Assembly: GCA_005884665.1 (NCBI GenBank)
Contig: VBAT01000043.1
Location: forward strand, 14,168-53,854
Source of the DNA: Bacteroidota bacterium
Lineage (GTDB): Bacteria > Bacteroidota > Bacteroidia > Chitinophagales > Chitinophagaceae
Reading direction: 5' to 3'
DNA: 39,687 bases
Below the pieces are notes generated by a model that worked only from the letters and a program-made list of their open reading frames with translations, was not told the origin of the DNA and made no database searches. Positions 22,828-30,653 of the stretch are shown one piece after another; the stretch's first letter is position 1; each line of letters begins with the position of its first letter. A program made the position numbers and the translations under genes.

Positions 22828-25241
22828 CAATGCCGTATATAATCAATGCTGCTCTCGTGCTGGCAACCTGCCTGGCGTTTTATAAAGTATTGCTCCGTCG
22901 CGAAACGTTTTACCGGGTGAACCGCTATATGCTGATCACCTGTTTAGCTGTTTCATTCACCCTGCCGCTGTTACAGGTCCCTGCACAGTTCTCATTCCGC
23001 AAAAAAGCTGTTGAAGGGATTACAACGACCCAGCAACCTCTAACTAATAAAACGGGCCAGGTTCAACATGCTCCGGCTCTAAAACCGCCTGCTACAGCAA
23101 AGAACCCCAGCGTGAATACACCGGTCACTGAGCCGACAACCGCCAGCGATCACCCGGTGGAGAGTTCAACTAAATTTTCTTTTTCTCAACTGATGAACTG
23201 GGTCATTTTCATTTATTGGTTTGGAGTGATCATATTCGCTGCCAGCTTTCTTTTCCAGGCGGGTATACTTGTTTATCGTTCTTTTAAATATCCCGCGATT
23301 AGTGATGGGCCTTACCGCATCGTTGAAGTAACGGGCAATAAAGCTCCCTGCTCCTTTGGCAATATCATTTTTATCAACCCGGAAAAATATGAATGGGAGA
23401 CCTACAACCAGATCCTGCTGCATGAAAAAATTCATATCCGGGAGAAGCACACGATCGATATCCTGTTCGCGGAGCTTGTGTTGATCTTTCAATGGTTTAA
23501 TCCTTTTGCCTGGATCTATCGTGGTGAGATCGAAAGCAACCTTGAATTCCTGACGGATGACCAGTTGATGAAACGGGACGAAGTTGATAAAAAAACATAC
23601 CAGCTCAGCCTGGTCAAAGTATCGGCGCCTCATTTCCCCTTGAGCTTAACTACCAATTACAACCAGTCAATTCTTAAAAAACGTATAGCCATGATGAACA
23701 GAAAAAGATCAAACCTCCACACGGCCTGGAAATATTTTTTCCTGATGCCTCTGTTGGCCTTTATCGCCTGCCTGCTCAATGAACCGGTGGCGAAAAGCCA
23801 AACAAATGAAGCCAAATCCCATCACAACGGTATTGAAACCGAAGGATACTGGTTCGCGATCATCAAAGACGATAGGGTCAACATCCGCTTTAGCGATGAG
23901 AAGATCGATAATGATGAAACCGATTTTAGATCAGGACATTCTTACAATTCATCCACGTTCAAATTGTCAGAGTTAGGCGCAATTCCAAAGGGAAGCTCGG
24001 GCACCTTCAACATCCCGCGGGAAGCCGGCAGGATGGAAATGACCGGGAAATTTGAAGGTAATACCGGCATGGGCCGTTACAAGTTCGTTGCCGATAAGTC
24101 ATTTACCGATTATATGAGCAGGGAGCTAAATGAAAAACTGGATAGCGATGACGAAATGGCCTTCTATTTTATCAATATCCGCAAAGATTACCTGCAGACC
24201 CTGAAAAACGAGGGTTTCACTAAAATCACCAAGGATGAGCTAATCCCGATGGCTGCTTTAAAAGTAGATGCAGCATATATCAAGTCGATCAAAAATTCAG
24301 GCTTTAAAGATGTCAGCAGTGAAAACCTGGTCTCTTTTAAAGCACTGGGTGTGGATGATAAATACATAAATGAGATCCGCAGCGCAGGGTATAAAAATGT
24401 AACGACCGACCAACTGGTATCATTCAAAGCGCAGGGAATCGACAAAGAATACATTACCAAAGTCCGGAAGCTAAAAGGCAGCGACGGGAAAGATGGCGAT
24501 GATGATGATGCGGATGCTATTGTCAGCTTTAAGGCGATGGGAATCGATGAAGATTTTATCAATTCCTTCAAAGCCGTAGGCCTCACGAATATTCCTAATG
24601 AACAACTGGTATCGTTTAAAGCAGTAGGTGTAACTCCTGAGTACATCAAAAGTTGGCAGGCCATGGGTTATAAAAATATAAGCCCCGAAGACTATGTCGG
24701 CATGAAATCACAGAAAGTTACGCCTGAGTACATGAAAAGTTTTACTGACCTTGGATATAAAGATATAAAACCAGAAAACCTTGTTTCATTCAAAGCGCTC
24801 GGAGTAACACCGGAATATGTAAAAAGCTGGCATGACCTGGGCTTTAAGGATGTTGACCTGGACGAAATCCCGGGCATGAAATCGCAAAATGTTACGCCTG
24901 AGTACATGAAGACCTTTACCGACATGGGATATAAAGATATCAAACCGGAAAACCTGGTTGCATTTAAAGCATTGGGCATTACGCCTGAATGGATCCGGAG
25001 TTTTGAAACGGTCGGTTATAAGAACATAGACCTTGATGATCTACCCGCTCTGAAATCGCAGAACATTACGCCAGAATACATCAAAAGTTTCGAAGCTGTG
25101 GGTTTTAAGAATATAAGGATAGAAGACATCGTTGCTGTCAAAGCTACAGGCGTTACTCCTGAATATATCAAGGACATGAAAGCAAAGGGCTTTAATTACA
25201 ACACCCTTCAGAAATATGTTACACTGAAAAGTATTGATTAA
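22824..25241 (+). CDS. M56 (BlaR1-like) membrane peptidase with 29-residue repeats
   Basis: 805 residues. N-terminal membrane part: helices near 4-22, 34-51 and 123-151, with a Pro/Thr-rich loop (about 66-115) between the second and third. Zinc site HEKIH at 200-204. A fourth helix lies at about 303-319. Residues 330-450 form a beta-rich extracytoplasmic region (SFTDYMSREL near its end). From about residue 453 to the end there are about twelve degenerate 29-residue units with consensus TPEYIKSF--GYKNI--E-LVSFKA-GV. There is no penicillin-binding sensor domain, so the ligand is not a beta-lactam by homology; the repeat domain may be the sensor or a partner-binding surface (inference). Confidence 0.9.
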   Translation: MTMPYIINAALVLATCLAFYKVLLRRETFYRVNRYMLITCLAVSFTLPLLQVPAQFSFRKKAVEGITTTQQPLTNKTGQVQHAPALKPPATAKNPSVNTPVTEPTTASDHPVESSTKFSFSQLMNWVIFIYWFGVIIFAASFLFQAGILVYRSFKYPAISDGPYRIVEVTGNKAPCSFGNIIFINPEKYEWETYNQILLHEKIHIREKHTIDILFAELVLIFQWFNPFAWIYRGEIESNLEFLTDDQLMKRDEVDKKTYQLSLVKVSAPHFPLSLTTNYNQSILKKRIAMMNRKRSNLHTAWKYFFLMPLLAFIACLLNEPVAKSQTNEAKSHHNGIETEGYWFAIIKDDRVNIRFSDEKIDNDETDFRSGHSYNSSTFKLSELGAIPKGSSGTFNIPREAGRMEMTGKFEGNTGMGRYKFVADKSFTDYMSRELNEKLDSDDEMAFYFINIRKDYLQTLKNEGFTKITKDELIPMAALKVDAAYIKSIKNSGFKDVSSENLVSFKALGVDDKYINEIRSAGYKNVTTDQLVSFKAQGIDKEYITKVRKLKGSDGKDGDDDDADAIVSFKAMGIDEDFINSFKAVGLTNIPNEQLVSFKAVGVTPEYIKSWQAMGYKNISPEDYVGMKSQKVTPEYMKSFTDLGYKDIKPENLVSFKALGVTPEYVKSWHDLGFKDVDLDEIPGMKSQNVTPEYMKTFTDMGYKDIKPENLVAFKALGITPEWIRSFETVGYKNIDLDDLPALKSQNITPEYIKSFEAVGFKNIRIEDIVAVKATGVTPEYIKDMKAKGFNYNTLQKYVTLKSID
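24180..25238 (+). repeat. in-frame tandem repeats in the M56 protein gene
   Basis: About twelve 87-base units. Units 6-11 alternate between MKSQ-VTPEYMK and FKALGVTPEY versions, so the later part behaves as three copies of a 174-base double unit. The fourth unit carries an acidic insert, GDDDDADA. Confidence 0.85.
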
Positions 25242-25327
25242 TAAGGTAGCGATCAATCATTGAAATCGCATCCTGGAAAATGCGTGTGCAGAAGTGGTAA
25301 GCCAAAGATCAAAACCATCTACGTTGG

Positions 25328-25359
25328 CCGGGAAGAATGGCTTGTCTTCCCGGTTTTTT
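25328..25359 (+). terminator. intrinsic terminator after the BlaI/M56 operon
   Basis: Nine-base-pair stem CCGGGAAGA / TCTTCCCGG with an eight-base loop, followed by six T. Confidence 0.88.
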
Positions 25360-25366
25360 ATTGCCT

Positions 25367-26827
25367 TTAATAATACTTTCCTCCTCTTTTTCTGTCTTCA
25401 ATGAATAGTTGCAGGTAAAGTTTTTGTTCTGTTCTTACAAGGTGCACGAAGGTTTCATCGTCGATGAAGTGATTATCATAATAAACATGGTGCTCGAAGC
25501 CAACGCTGAGGTTCTTAAATAGCCGGATAGCAATAGAAGGTTTTATGATACCAATCCGGCTTTTACCGGGAGAATTCTCATAGTTAAAGATCCAATAATA
25601 ATAACCGTTGAACCCAAGGCTGAGCCATTTCCCGATATTCAATCGTTCTTCTATCCTGGCTTCCCAGCCTCCACCAAAAGGATAATCCCTGAACGCGGAG
25701 CTGTCAGGGCCAATCTTTGTATTATACCCTGCAATAGGTACCAATGCAAGATGCCAGCCGGAAAACAGGTTTGAATTCCTGCCCAGGTTGATACGTGAAA
25801 GAATGCCGGGGCCAAATCCAAGGCTGCCTACTTCGAATACTTTATTATTCCAGTAATCAAATTGCTGGAATAGCCCGACCAGGGTCCCCTGCCGTCCATG
25901 ACCTATATTTTTTCCCGCAAGTAATCCATATCCGAGAACATTGTCTATTATTCTCTTGTCATCACCGTAGCGGCCTTCCAAACGCAACCGGAAAACATCA
26001 AATGGCCTTCGTTTTCTTATCTCAAATGGAATTCCATAGTCAAGTTGCAGGTTCAATATCGCATTGGTACCTCCTGTCCAAAATCTATTATCAACGTTTA
26101 CCTTGTGTATCCCGGCACTGATGGTAATGTTCAGGGGTTCTTTCTGGTACACTTCATAAGGGGTATGCCTGAACATCTTTTTTTGAGCAAAGCGGTTCAG
26201 GGCTCTTGTAGGATTGACAATACCTGCCAGTATTTCTCTCCATACCCTTTCTGCTCCGCGGGTCCGGTCATCCAGGATATTTGAACTGATACGATAAAGG
26301 ATCTCACCCAGGAATGCACCGCTAAGCGGCGTATTGATAAGATCGTTTTTTGAAGGTCTCGTGTTTTCACCGAACCATTCCCATTGAGCACTTCCAAAAA
26401 CGGTAAAAGGAAGCGATGCCCAGTAAGAGTATCCATTACTCCGCGCAACGTTAAAGTAATTACTACCTGAATGTGGATGCCCAATGAAATTGATCCCAAA
26501 TCTGTCATTGTCCCATTCCCATCCATGCTTTAGATTGTATTTCCATGTTGTTGGATTGGCCTTTGCCCAATCATAATTAAAAGCATAACGGGCGAGTGCC
26601 CAGTTAAAAACATTTGTAGTAGTTACCCGTAACAAAGTTATTCCCACCGGGCGCCTTGGATTATATTGGGGATCATCCTTCAAAAGGCCGCCATGCGGGC
26701 TGCGGGGTCGTATGTCCACAGCGGTATCGGCAACATTTACCACTACATCCTTCTGGTGTAAGCTATCCTGTTGTGTAAAAGCAAATAGAGAGACAAATAG
26801 AAGAATGAATGTCAATGCTGTCTTCAT
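25367..26827 (-). CDS. DUF3943 outer-membrane protein
   Basis: 486 residues from the ATG at 26827, which begins a clear signal peptide (KTALTFILLFVSLFAFTQ); a longer frame to 26905 would add 26 residues partly encoded by upstream repeat and is not credible. Residues about 80-200 carry the DUF3943 features: NWALARYAFNYDWA, FGINFIGHPHSGSNYFNVAR, and WEWFGENTRPSKNDLINTPL. The remainder alternates polar and hydrophobic residues with aromatic ends, as in a beta-barrel. Probably an outer-membrane protein of unknown function. Its promoter region lies back to back with that of the dioxygenase gene. Confidence 0.88.
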   Translation of the reverse strand: MKTALTFILLFVSLFAFTQQDSLHQKDVVVNVADTAVDIRPRSPHGGLLKDDPQYNPRRPVGITLLRVTTTNVFNWALARYAFNYDWAKANPTTWKYNLKHGWEWDNDRFGINFIGHPHSGSNYFNVARSNGYSYWASLPFTVFGSAQWEWFGENTRPSKNDLINTPLSGAFLGEILYRISSNILDDRTRGAERVWREILAGIVNPTRALNRFAQKKMFRHTPYEVYQKEPLNITISAGIHKVNVDNRFWTGGTNAILNLQLDYGIPFEIRKRRPFDVFRLRLEGRYGDDKRIIDNVLGYGLLAGKNIGHGRQGTLVGLFQQFDYWNNKVFEVGSLGFGPGILSRINLGRNSNLFSGWHLALVPIAGYNTKIGPDSSAFRDYPFGGGWEARIEERLNIGKWLSLGFNGYYYWIFNYENSPGKSRIGIIKPSIAIRLFKNLSVGFEHHVYYDNHFIDDETFVHLVRTEQKLYLQLFIEDRKRGGKYY

Positions 26828-26871
26828 GAGGTTATAGTGTGACGTATAATAAATATGCATCAAACGTGCCG

Positions 26872-26942
26872 GAATGCAGAGGATGCGGATACTGGATGCC
26901 GTCATTGCGAGCGGAGCGAAGCAACTGGATGCTGGATACTGG
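26872..26942. repeat. heptamer cluster with central CATTGCGAG module
   Basis: GATGCG, GATACTG, GATGCCG (26882-26901), then the CATTGCGAGCGGAGCGAAGC module, then GATGCTG, GATACTG (26928-26941). It is open in the frame of the downstream dioxygenase and would encode a false N-terminal extension. Confidence 0.8.
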
Positions 26943-26976
26943 TAAAAAAACTAATTTGCATTTCCAACGTTGCTAT

Positions 26977-27807
26977 ATGAACTATCAACTTACTCCATCC
27001 GAGATACAATCGTATCACGCCAACGGCTTTATTGTGATCGAAGATTTTTTATCCCCGGAAGAGCTTGCATATTGGAGTACAGCTGTCAATACTGCCGTGG
27101 AAGAACGGTCAGGGATAAAGATTCCCGGCAAGAATATCAGGATCGGCGATGATGACGGCATTAACGAAGATGCCAGCTATTTCGGGAAAGTATTCGATCA
27201 ATTGCTGAATCTCTGGCAAACGAATAAGACCGTTAGAGAACTAATGATTAATGAGCGCATCGGTAAAATGGCCGCTCAACTTGCAGGTGTCGATGGAATC
27301 CGCATCTGGCATGACCAGGCCCTGATCAAGAGGCCATGGGCCAATCCTACTGCCTGGCACCTGGATACGCCTTTCTGGTCTTTCTCCGATCGAAATGCCA
27401 TCTCGATCTGGATAGCGCTGGATAATGCCACTTTGGAAAATGGCTGCCTGTATTTTATTCCCGGCTCGCACAAGGTGACAAGCTTTGATAAGATCACTAT
27501 TGGGAGAAACATGGATGGCATATTTGAAGTCTATCCCCAGTTAAGAAGTGCAAAAACCGTTGCTGCTCCGATGAAAGCAGGCAGCTGTTCTTTTCATAAC
27601 GGGTTGACTGTTCACGGCGCCAATGCAAACATGACAAACGGGTTTCGGAGGGCCATGACATGTGCGTACATGCCGGATGGAAGCACATTCAATGGCGAAC
27701 CGAATATCCTGCCGGATGAATATTTAAAGACCTTGCAAATCGGCGATCTTTTAAATAACGACGAACAGAACCCGCTTATATATCAGACGAAAGTGGTGTC
27801 CCGATAG
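26977..27807 (+). CDS. phytanoyl-CoA dioxygenase (PhyH) family protein
   Basis: 276 residues from ATG 26977 (MNYQLTPSEIQSYHANGFIVIEDFL, the standard family start). Fe(II)/2-oxoglutarate oxygenase: metal ligands His128 and Asp130 in AWHLDTPFW, and His213 in LTVHGAN; Arg224 in GFRRAMT should bind 2-oxoglutarate. Also typical is GCLYFIPGSHK. The substrate is unknown; relatives hydroxylate lipids or small secondary metabolites. The reading frame is open upstream to 26839, but those 46 codons are repeat sequence. The stop codon lies inside a perfect 18-base palindrome. Confidence 0.92.
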   Translation: MNYQLTPSEIQSYHANGFIVIEDFLSPEELAYWSTAVNTAVEERSGIKIPGKNIRIGDDDGINEDASYFGKVFDQLLNLWQTNKTVRELMINERIGKMAAQLAGVDGIRIWHDQALIKRPWANPTAWHLDTPFWSFSDRNAISIWIALDNATLENGCLYFIPGSHKVTSFDKITIGRNMDGIFEVYPQLRSAKTVAAPMKAGSCSFHNGLTVHGANANMTNGFRRAMTCAYMPDGSTFNGEPNILPDEYLKTLQIGDLLNNDEQNPLIYQTKVVSR

Positions 27808-27816
27808 CTATCGGGA
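27799..27816. repeat. perfect palindrome TCCCGATAGCTATCGGGA
   Basis: 18 bases, fully self-complementary, overlapping the TAG stop of the dioxygenase gene (27805-27807). I recall CCCGATAGCTATCGGG as a frequent intergenic palindrome in Bacteroidota. Confidence 0.8.
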
Positions 27817-27893
27817 GGTCAGTCGTGAGTTTTTAACACGTAATGACTCCCGACTCCGGGCTTGGCATTATAGACTAACGACTACCAATTACC
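27817..27893. repeat. heptamer repeat cluster (nnnGACT type)
   Basis: AGTCGTG, AGTTTTT (about 27821-27834) face units in the other sense with period seven: AATGACT, CCCGACT, CCGGGCT, TGGCATT, ATAGACT, AACGACT, ACCAATT. The end reaches the stop codon of the minus-strand gene at 27889. Confidence 0.65.
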
Positions 27894-28863
27894 ATCCGAG
27901 GATCCATGCAAATATCAACGGTGCTACAATTGTGGCGTCGCTTTCTACAATATATTTTGGAGTATGAATATCCAGCTTGCCCCAGGTGATCTTTTCGTTG
28001 GGTACTGCGCCGGAATATGAACCATATGATGTTGTTGAATCGCTGATCTGGCAGAAATAGCTCCAGAAAGGAACATCATGCCACTCGAGGTCCTGGTACA
28101 TCATTGGCACCACGCAAATGGGAAAATCACCAGCGATGCCGCCTCCCACCTGGAAAAAGCCAACGCCTTTACCGCTGCTGTTCTTTCTATACCAATCACT
28201 CAAATAAACCATGTATTCGATCCCGTTCTTTACGGTAGAAGCCTTCAGTTCGTTCTTTATCACGTAGCTGGCAAAAATATTTCCAGTGGTGCTATCTTCC
28301 CAACCGGGCACAACTATTGGAAGATTTTTCTCCGCTGCTGCTATAACCCAGCTGTCCTTCGGATCTATTTCATAATACTGCCTGAGATCACCGCTCAGGA
28401 TCGTCTTGTATAAAAATTCATGTGGGAAATACCGTTCGCCTTTTGCCTCGGCATCTTTCCATTGTTTTACCAGGTGTTTTTGGAGGCGACGAAATGCTTC
28501 TTCCTCAGGTATACAGGTGTCAGTAACACGGTTATAATGATTTTCCAGCAACTCCCATTCTTCCTGCGGAGTCAGGTCCCTGTAGTTGGGAACTCTCTTG
28601 TAATGCGAGTGTGCAACGAGGTTCATTACATCTTCTTCAAGATTGGCACCTGTGCAACTGATTATATCCACTTTATCCTGCCTGATCATTTCGGCCAGAG
28701 AAATTCCCAACTCGCCGGTACTCATGGCACCGGCTAATGTCACTATCATTTTGCCGCCTTCCAGCATATGTTTTTCATAGCCTTTAGCAGCATCCATTAA
28801 TGCAGCTGCATTGAAATGGCGATAGTGGTGTTCGATAAATTGTGAAACGGGTCCTTTTTTCAT
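27889..28863 (-). CDS. deoxyhypusine-synthase-like protein
   Basis: 324 residues from ATG 28863 (MKKGPVSQFIEHHYRHFNAAAL); the frame extends to 28929 but the extra codons do not match the family. Deoxyhypusine synthases use NAD and spermidine to modify eIF5A; bacteria lack eIF5A, and bacterial homologues are thought to act in polyamine metabolism, for example homospermidine formation. Visible features: TLAGAMSTGELGISLAEMI, ISCTGANLEEDV for NAD binding, GVGFFQVGGGIAGDF, and GAVPNEKITWGKL with Lys296 in the position of the catalytic Lys (Lys329 in the human enzyme). The active site appears intact. No polyamine genes adjoin it here. Confidence 0.9.
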   Translation of the reverse strand: MKKGPVSQFIEHHYRHFNAAALMDAAKGYEKHMLEGGKMIVTLAGAMSTGELGISLAEMIRQDKVDIISCTGANLEEDVMNLVAHSHYKRVPNYRDLTPQEEWELLENHYNRVTDTCIPEEEAFRRLQKHLVKQWKDAEAKGERYFPHEFLYKTILSGDLRQYYEIDPKDSWVIAAAEKNLPIVVPGWEDSTTGNIFASYVIKNELKASTVKNGIEYMVYLSDWYRKNSSGKGVGFFQVGGGIAGDFPICVVPMMYQDLEWHDVPFWSYFCQISDSTTSYGSYSGAVPNEKITWGKLDIHTPKYIVESDATIVAPLIFAWILGW

Positions 28864-28940
28864 TGTATTTAAATTTAAGGTCGCCTTCAGACCCGCCGCG
28901 GCGGGGACAATGCGGATTAAGAGCGGCAAATTTACGGGTT

Positions 28941-28973
28941 TAAAAAAAGAAAGTCCCGCCGGGAGCGGGACCT
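28941..28973 (-). terminator. intrinsic terminator for the first PepSY-like gene
   Basis: On the minus strand GTCCCGC / GCGGGAC (28953-28971) with a five-base loop is followed by a T-rich run (TTTCTTTTTTT). Confidence 0.85.
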
Positions 28974-28995
28974 CTTATACTGCTTCTAACCTGGT

Positions 28996-29445
28996 TTATT
29001 TCTTTACCTTTTCCTTTTCCACTTCGATCACCTCACCCAGGCTGTTCAACCGCACATTGTATTTTCTATTTTTTTGTTCAAGGATCAGTTTGTAGCTGGT
29101 TCCTTCGGGACTCGTAATCTCATTTACTACCAGGACGACACCATCGTTAAACTTATTGTTGAGTTTTTGCATTACTGCCAATGGTAGCTGGTTATATAAA
29201 AGATTGCGGATGGTACCGAGCAGTTCCCCGTCTGCATCAAAATAGGTTTCGGCAGCTACTCCGTTTAATACAAACGATACTTTCTGGTACCCATCATGCA
29301 TCTGTGACCATTTTACATTCTGGGCTCCGATAAATTGTTGCGCGAATACTTTTGCCGCCTGCGGATTTTCGTTTGACTCACTGGCGAACACTGGCGACAA
29401 TCCCATTGCTAACGCTGTCGCTGTTGCTACAATAAAATTTTTCAT
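28996..29445 (-). CDS. secreted PepSY-like protein, paralogue A
   Basis: 149 residues; signal peptide KNFIVATATALAMGLSPVFA. The mature part has the layout shared with 29672-30112 and 35544-35993: a helix ending in a Trp (FIGAQNVKW), a strand pair, AETYFDADGELLGTIR, a helix starting at LP (LPLAVMQKLNNKF), then SPEGTSYKLILEQKN and a basic tail (EKEKVKK). The Tyr-Phe-Asp-x-x-Gly element and the Glu-Gly-Thr-Ser-Tyr strand are the strongest shared parts. I group these with PepSY-like/BLIP-like periplasmic proteins; function unknown. Own promoter region and terminator. Confidence 0.8.
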   Translation of the reverse strand: MKNFIVATATALAMGLSPVFASESNENPQAAKVFAQQFIGAQNVKWSQMHDGYQKVSFVLNGVAAETYFDADGELLGTIRNLLYNQLPLAVMQKLNNKFNDGVVLVVNEITSPEGTSYKLILEQKNRKYNVRLNSLGEVIEVEKEKVKK

Positions 29446-29485
29446 AATAAGAGGTTTGATAATTAATAATTGATGTTATTCATTT

Positions 29486-29542
29486 GACGCAGTAAAAGTA
29501 AAACAGGTTACAGCGGATCACAACAAGATTATGATTGATGGA
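29486..29542 (-). promoter_or_regulatory. conserved promoter region of paralogue A
   Basis: Shares several blocks, in the same order, with 30171-30228 upstream of paralogue B: TACTTTTA (minus strand, 29493-29500) as a -7-like box, TGTAACC, and TCATAATCT further upstream. Confidence 0.6.
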
Positions 29543-29584
29543 TGAGCGTGTTAAAGATTATAACAAGCGCTAACATTAATTAAC

Positions 29585-29624
29585 GAAAAGAGAAAACCCC
29601 GTTCCTTTGAGAAAGGTAACGGGG
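29585..29624 (-). terminator. intrinsic terminator for the second PepSY-like gene
   Basis: Minus-strand stem CCCCGTTACCTTT / AAAGGAACGGGG with one bulged base, ending GGGGTTTTCTCTTTT. Confidence 0.82.
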
Positions 29625-29671
29625 CTTGTTTTACCACACACCAAAACTAACTGCTTATGCTTATGTACCGA

Positions 29672-30112
29672 TTATATTTTTGTGCTCTTCCTGTAAACGT
29701 TCCAGCTTTCGCTGCCACCTGATTTCAACACTACTTTGGTGTCTGCATTTTCCAATGTGATGTAATAGCTGGTGCCTTCGCTATTTGACAATTCAAACAG
29801 GTCAGAGATCCAATAGTTACCGTATTCCTTCTTCAGGTTGGTCTGCAGGCTAAGAGGCAGATCAAGTGAACTGATGAACCTTGTCATCGCGATCATGTTT
29901 CCATCTGCATTGTAGAAGGCGCTAACATGCTGGCCGTTGAATAAGAAAACTGCTTTGTAATAATCGCGGGTGATCGTCCAGGCTGTTTCCCGGGCTCCAA
30001 CGAAATCCTTGTCAAAAGCGGTCAATACTTTAGATGCTACTGTTTCTTCCCCGGCAGCAAATGAGCTTAATGTGCCCAGTGCGATTGCCAGTGTGATGAT
30101 AATTTTTTTCAT
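29672..30112 (-). CDS. secreted PepSY-like protein, paralogue B
   Basis: 146 residues; signal peptide KKIIITLAIALGTLSSFAA. Same fold pattern as the neighbour at 28996: VLTAFDKDFVGARETAWTI, VSAFYNADGNMIAMTR, a helix beginning LPLSLQTNLKKEY, then NSEGTSYYITLENAD. The overall similarity to paralogue A is moderate, so the duplication is old or has diverged quickly. It has its own terminator and an upstream region sharing blocks with that of paralogue A, which suggests co-regulation without an operon. Function unknown. Confidence 0.8.
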   Translation of the reverse strand: MKKIIITLAIALGTLSSFAAGEETVASKVLTAFDKDFVGARETAWTITRDYYKAVFLFNGQHVSAFYNADGNMIAMTRFISSLDLPLSLQTNLKKEYGNYWISDLFELSNSEGTSYYITLENADTKVVLKSGGSESWNVYRKSTKI

Positions 30113-30170
30113 GATTTAATTATTAAATGATTTTGATTTTTTGTTTTAAATAAATTCATTTGGTACGTAT

Positions 30171-30228
30171 GACGCTGTAAAAGTATCTAAGGTTACACCT
30201 TTTTGCAACCAGATTATGACCAATGGGT
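30171..30228 (-). promoter_or_regulatory. conserved promoter region of paralogue B
   Basis: Contains the counterparts of the blocks upstream of paralogue A: GACGCTGTAAAAGTA (plus strand), GGTTACA and AGATTATGAC. Confidence 0.6.
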
Positions 30229-30344
30229 GCCTCTGTTAAACCTGCCCCTGTGCCCGGAACACCCATTAACCGTACATCCCTTGCCTGTAACCGCCTGTAA
30301 TTGAAAACCATGATTAGTAAAAAAGTATTTGTGAATGTCCTTTA

Positions 30345-30368
30345 ATATTTAGATATTTGTCTAAATAT
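30345..30368 (+). promoter_or_regulatory. ArsR/SdpR-type operator palindrome
   Basis: ATATTTAGA (30345-30353) and TCTAAATAT (30360-30368) are perfect nine-base inverted arms around TATTTG, ending 20 bases before the ATG of the regulator. The GATATTTG at 30352-30359 is one base from the TAnnTTTG box, so the repressor would cover the promoter. Confidence 0.8.
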
Positions 30369-30388
30369 ACAATGAGTCAATTGCGTAT

Positions 30389-30652
30389 ATGAACACAGTA
30401 TTTAAAGCACTAAATGATCCCACGAGGCGCCAGATACTGGAAATGCTCCAGGAAAAAGACCTTACAGCCGGGGAAATAGCGGAGAAATTCCGGATATCGT
30501 TTCCCAGCATTTCGCATCACCTGGACCTGCTGAAACAGGCAAAGCTGGTAACCTCCGAAAAGGACGGCCAATATGTTTACTATTCGCTGAACACTACCGT
30601 CGTTGACGAGATCATGAAATGGTTCTTACAATTCAAATCAAAAAAGAAATGA
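30389..30652 (+). CDS. ArsR-type autorepressor, SdpR family
   Basis: 87 residues, a single winged helix: FKALNDPTRRQILEMLQEKDLTAGEIAEKF, recognition helix in SFPSISHHLDLLKQAKLV, and the wing SEKDGQYVYYSLN. There are no metal-binding cysteines in the recognition helix, so it is not a metal sensor; with the following SdpI gene one base downstream it matches the sdpRI arrangement. In Bacillus, SdpR represses its own operon and is sequestered by membrane-bound SdpI with its toxin; whether this happens here is inference. A perfect palindrome lies upstream. Confidence 0.92.
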   Translation: MNTVFKALNDPTRRQILEMLQEKDLTAGEIAEKFRISFPSISHHLDLLKQAKLVTSEKDGQYVYYSLNTTVVDEIMKWFLQFKSKKK

Positions 30653-30653
30653 T

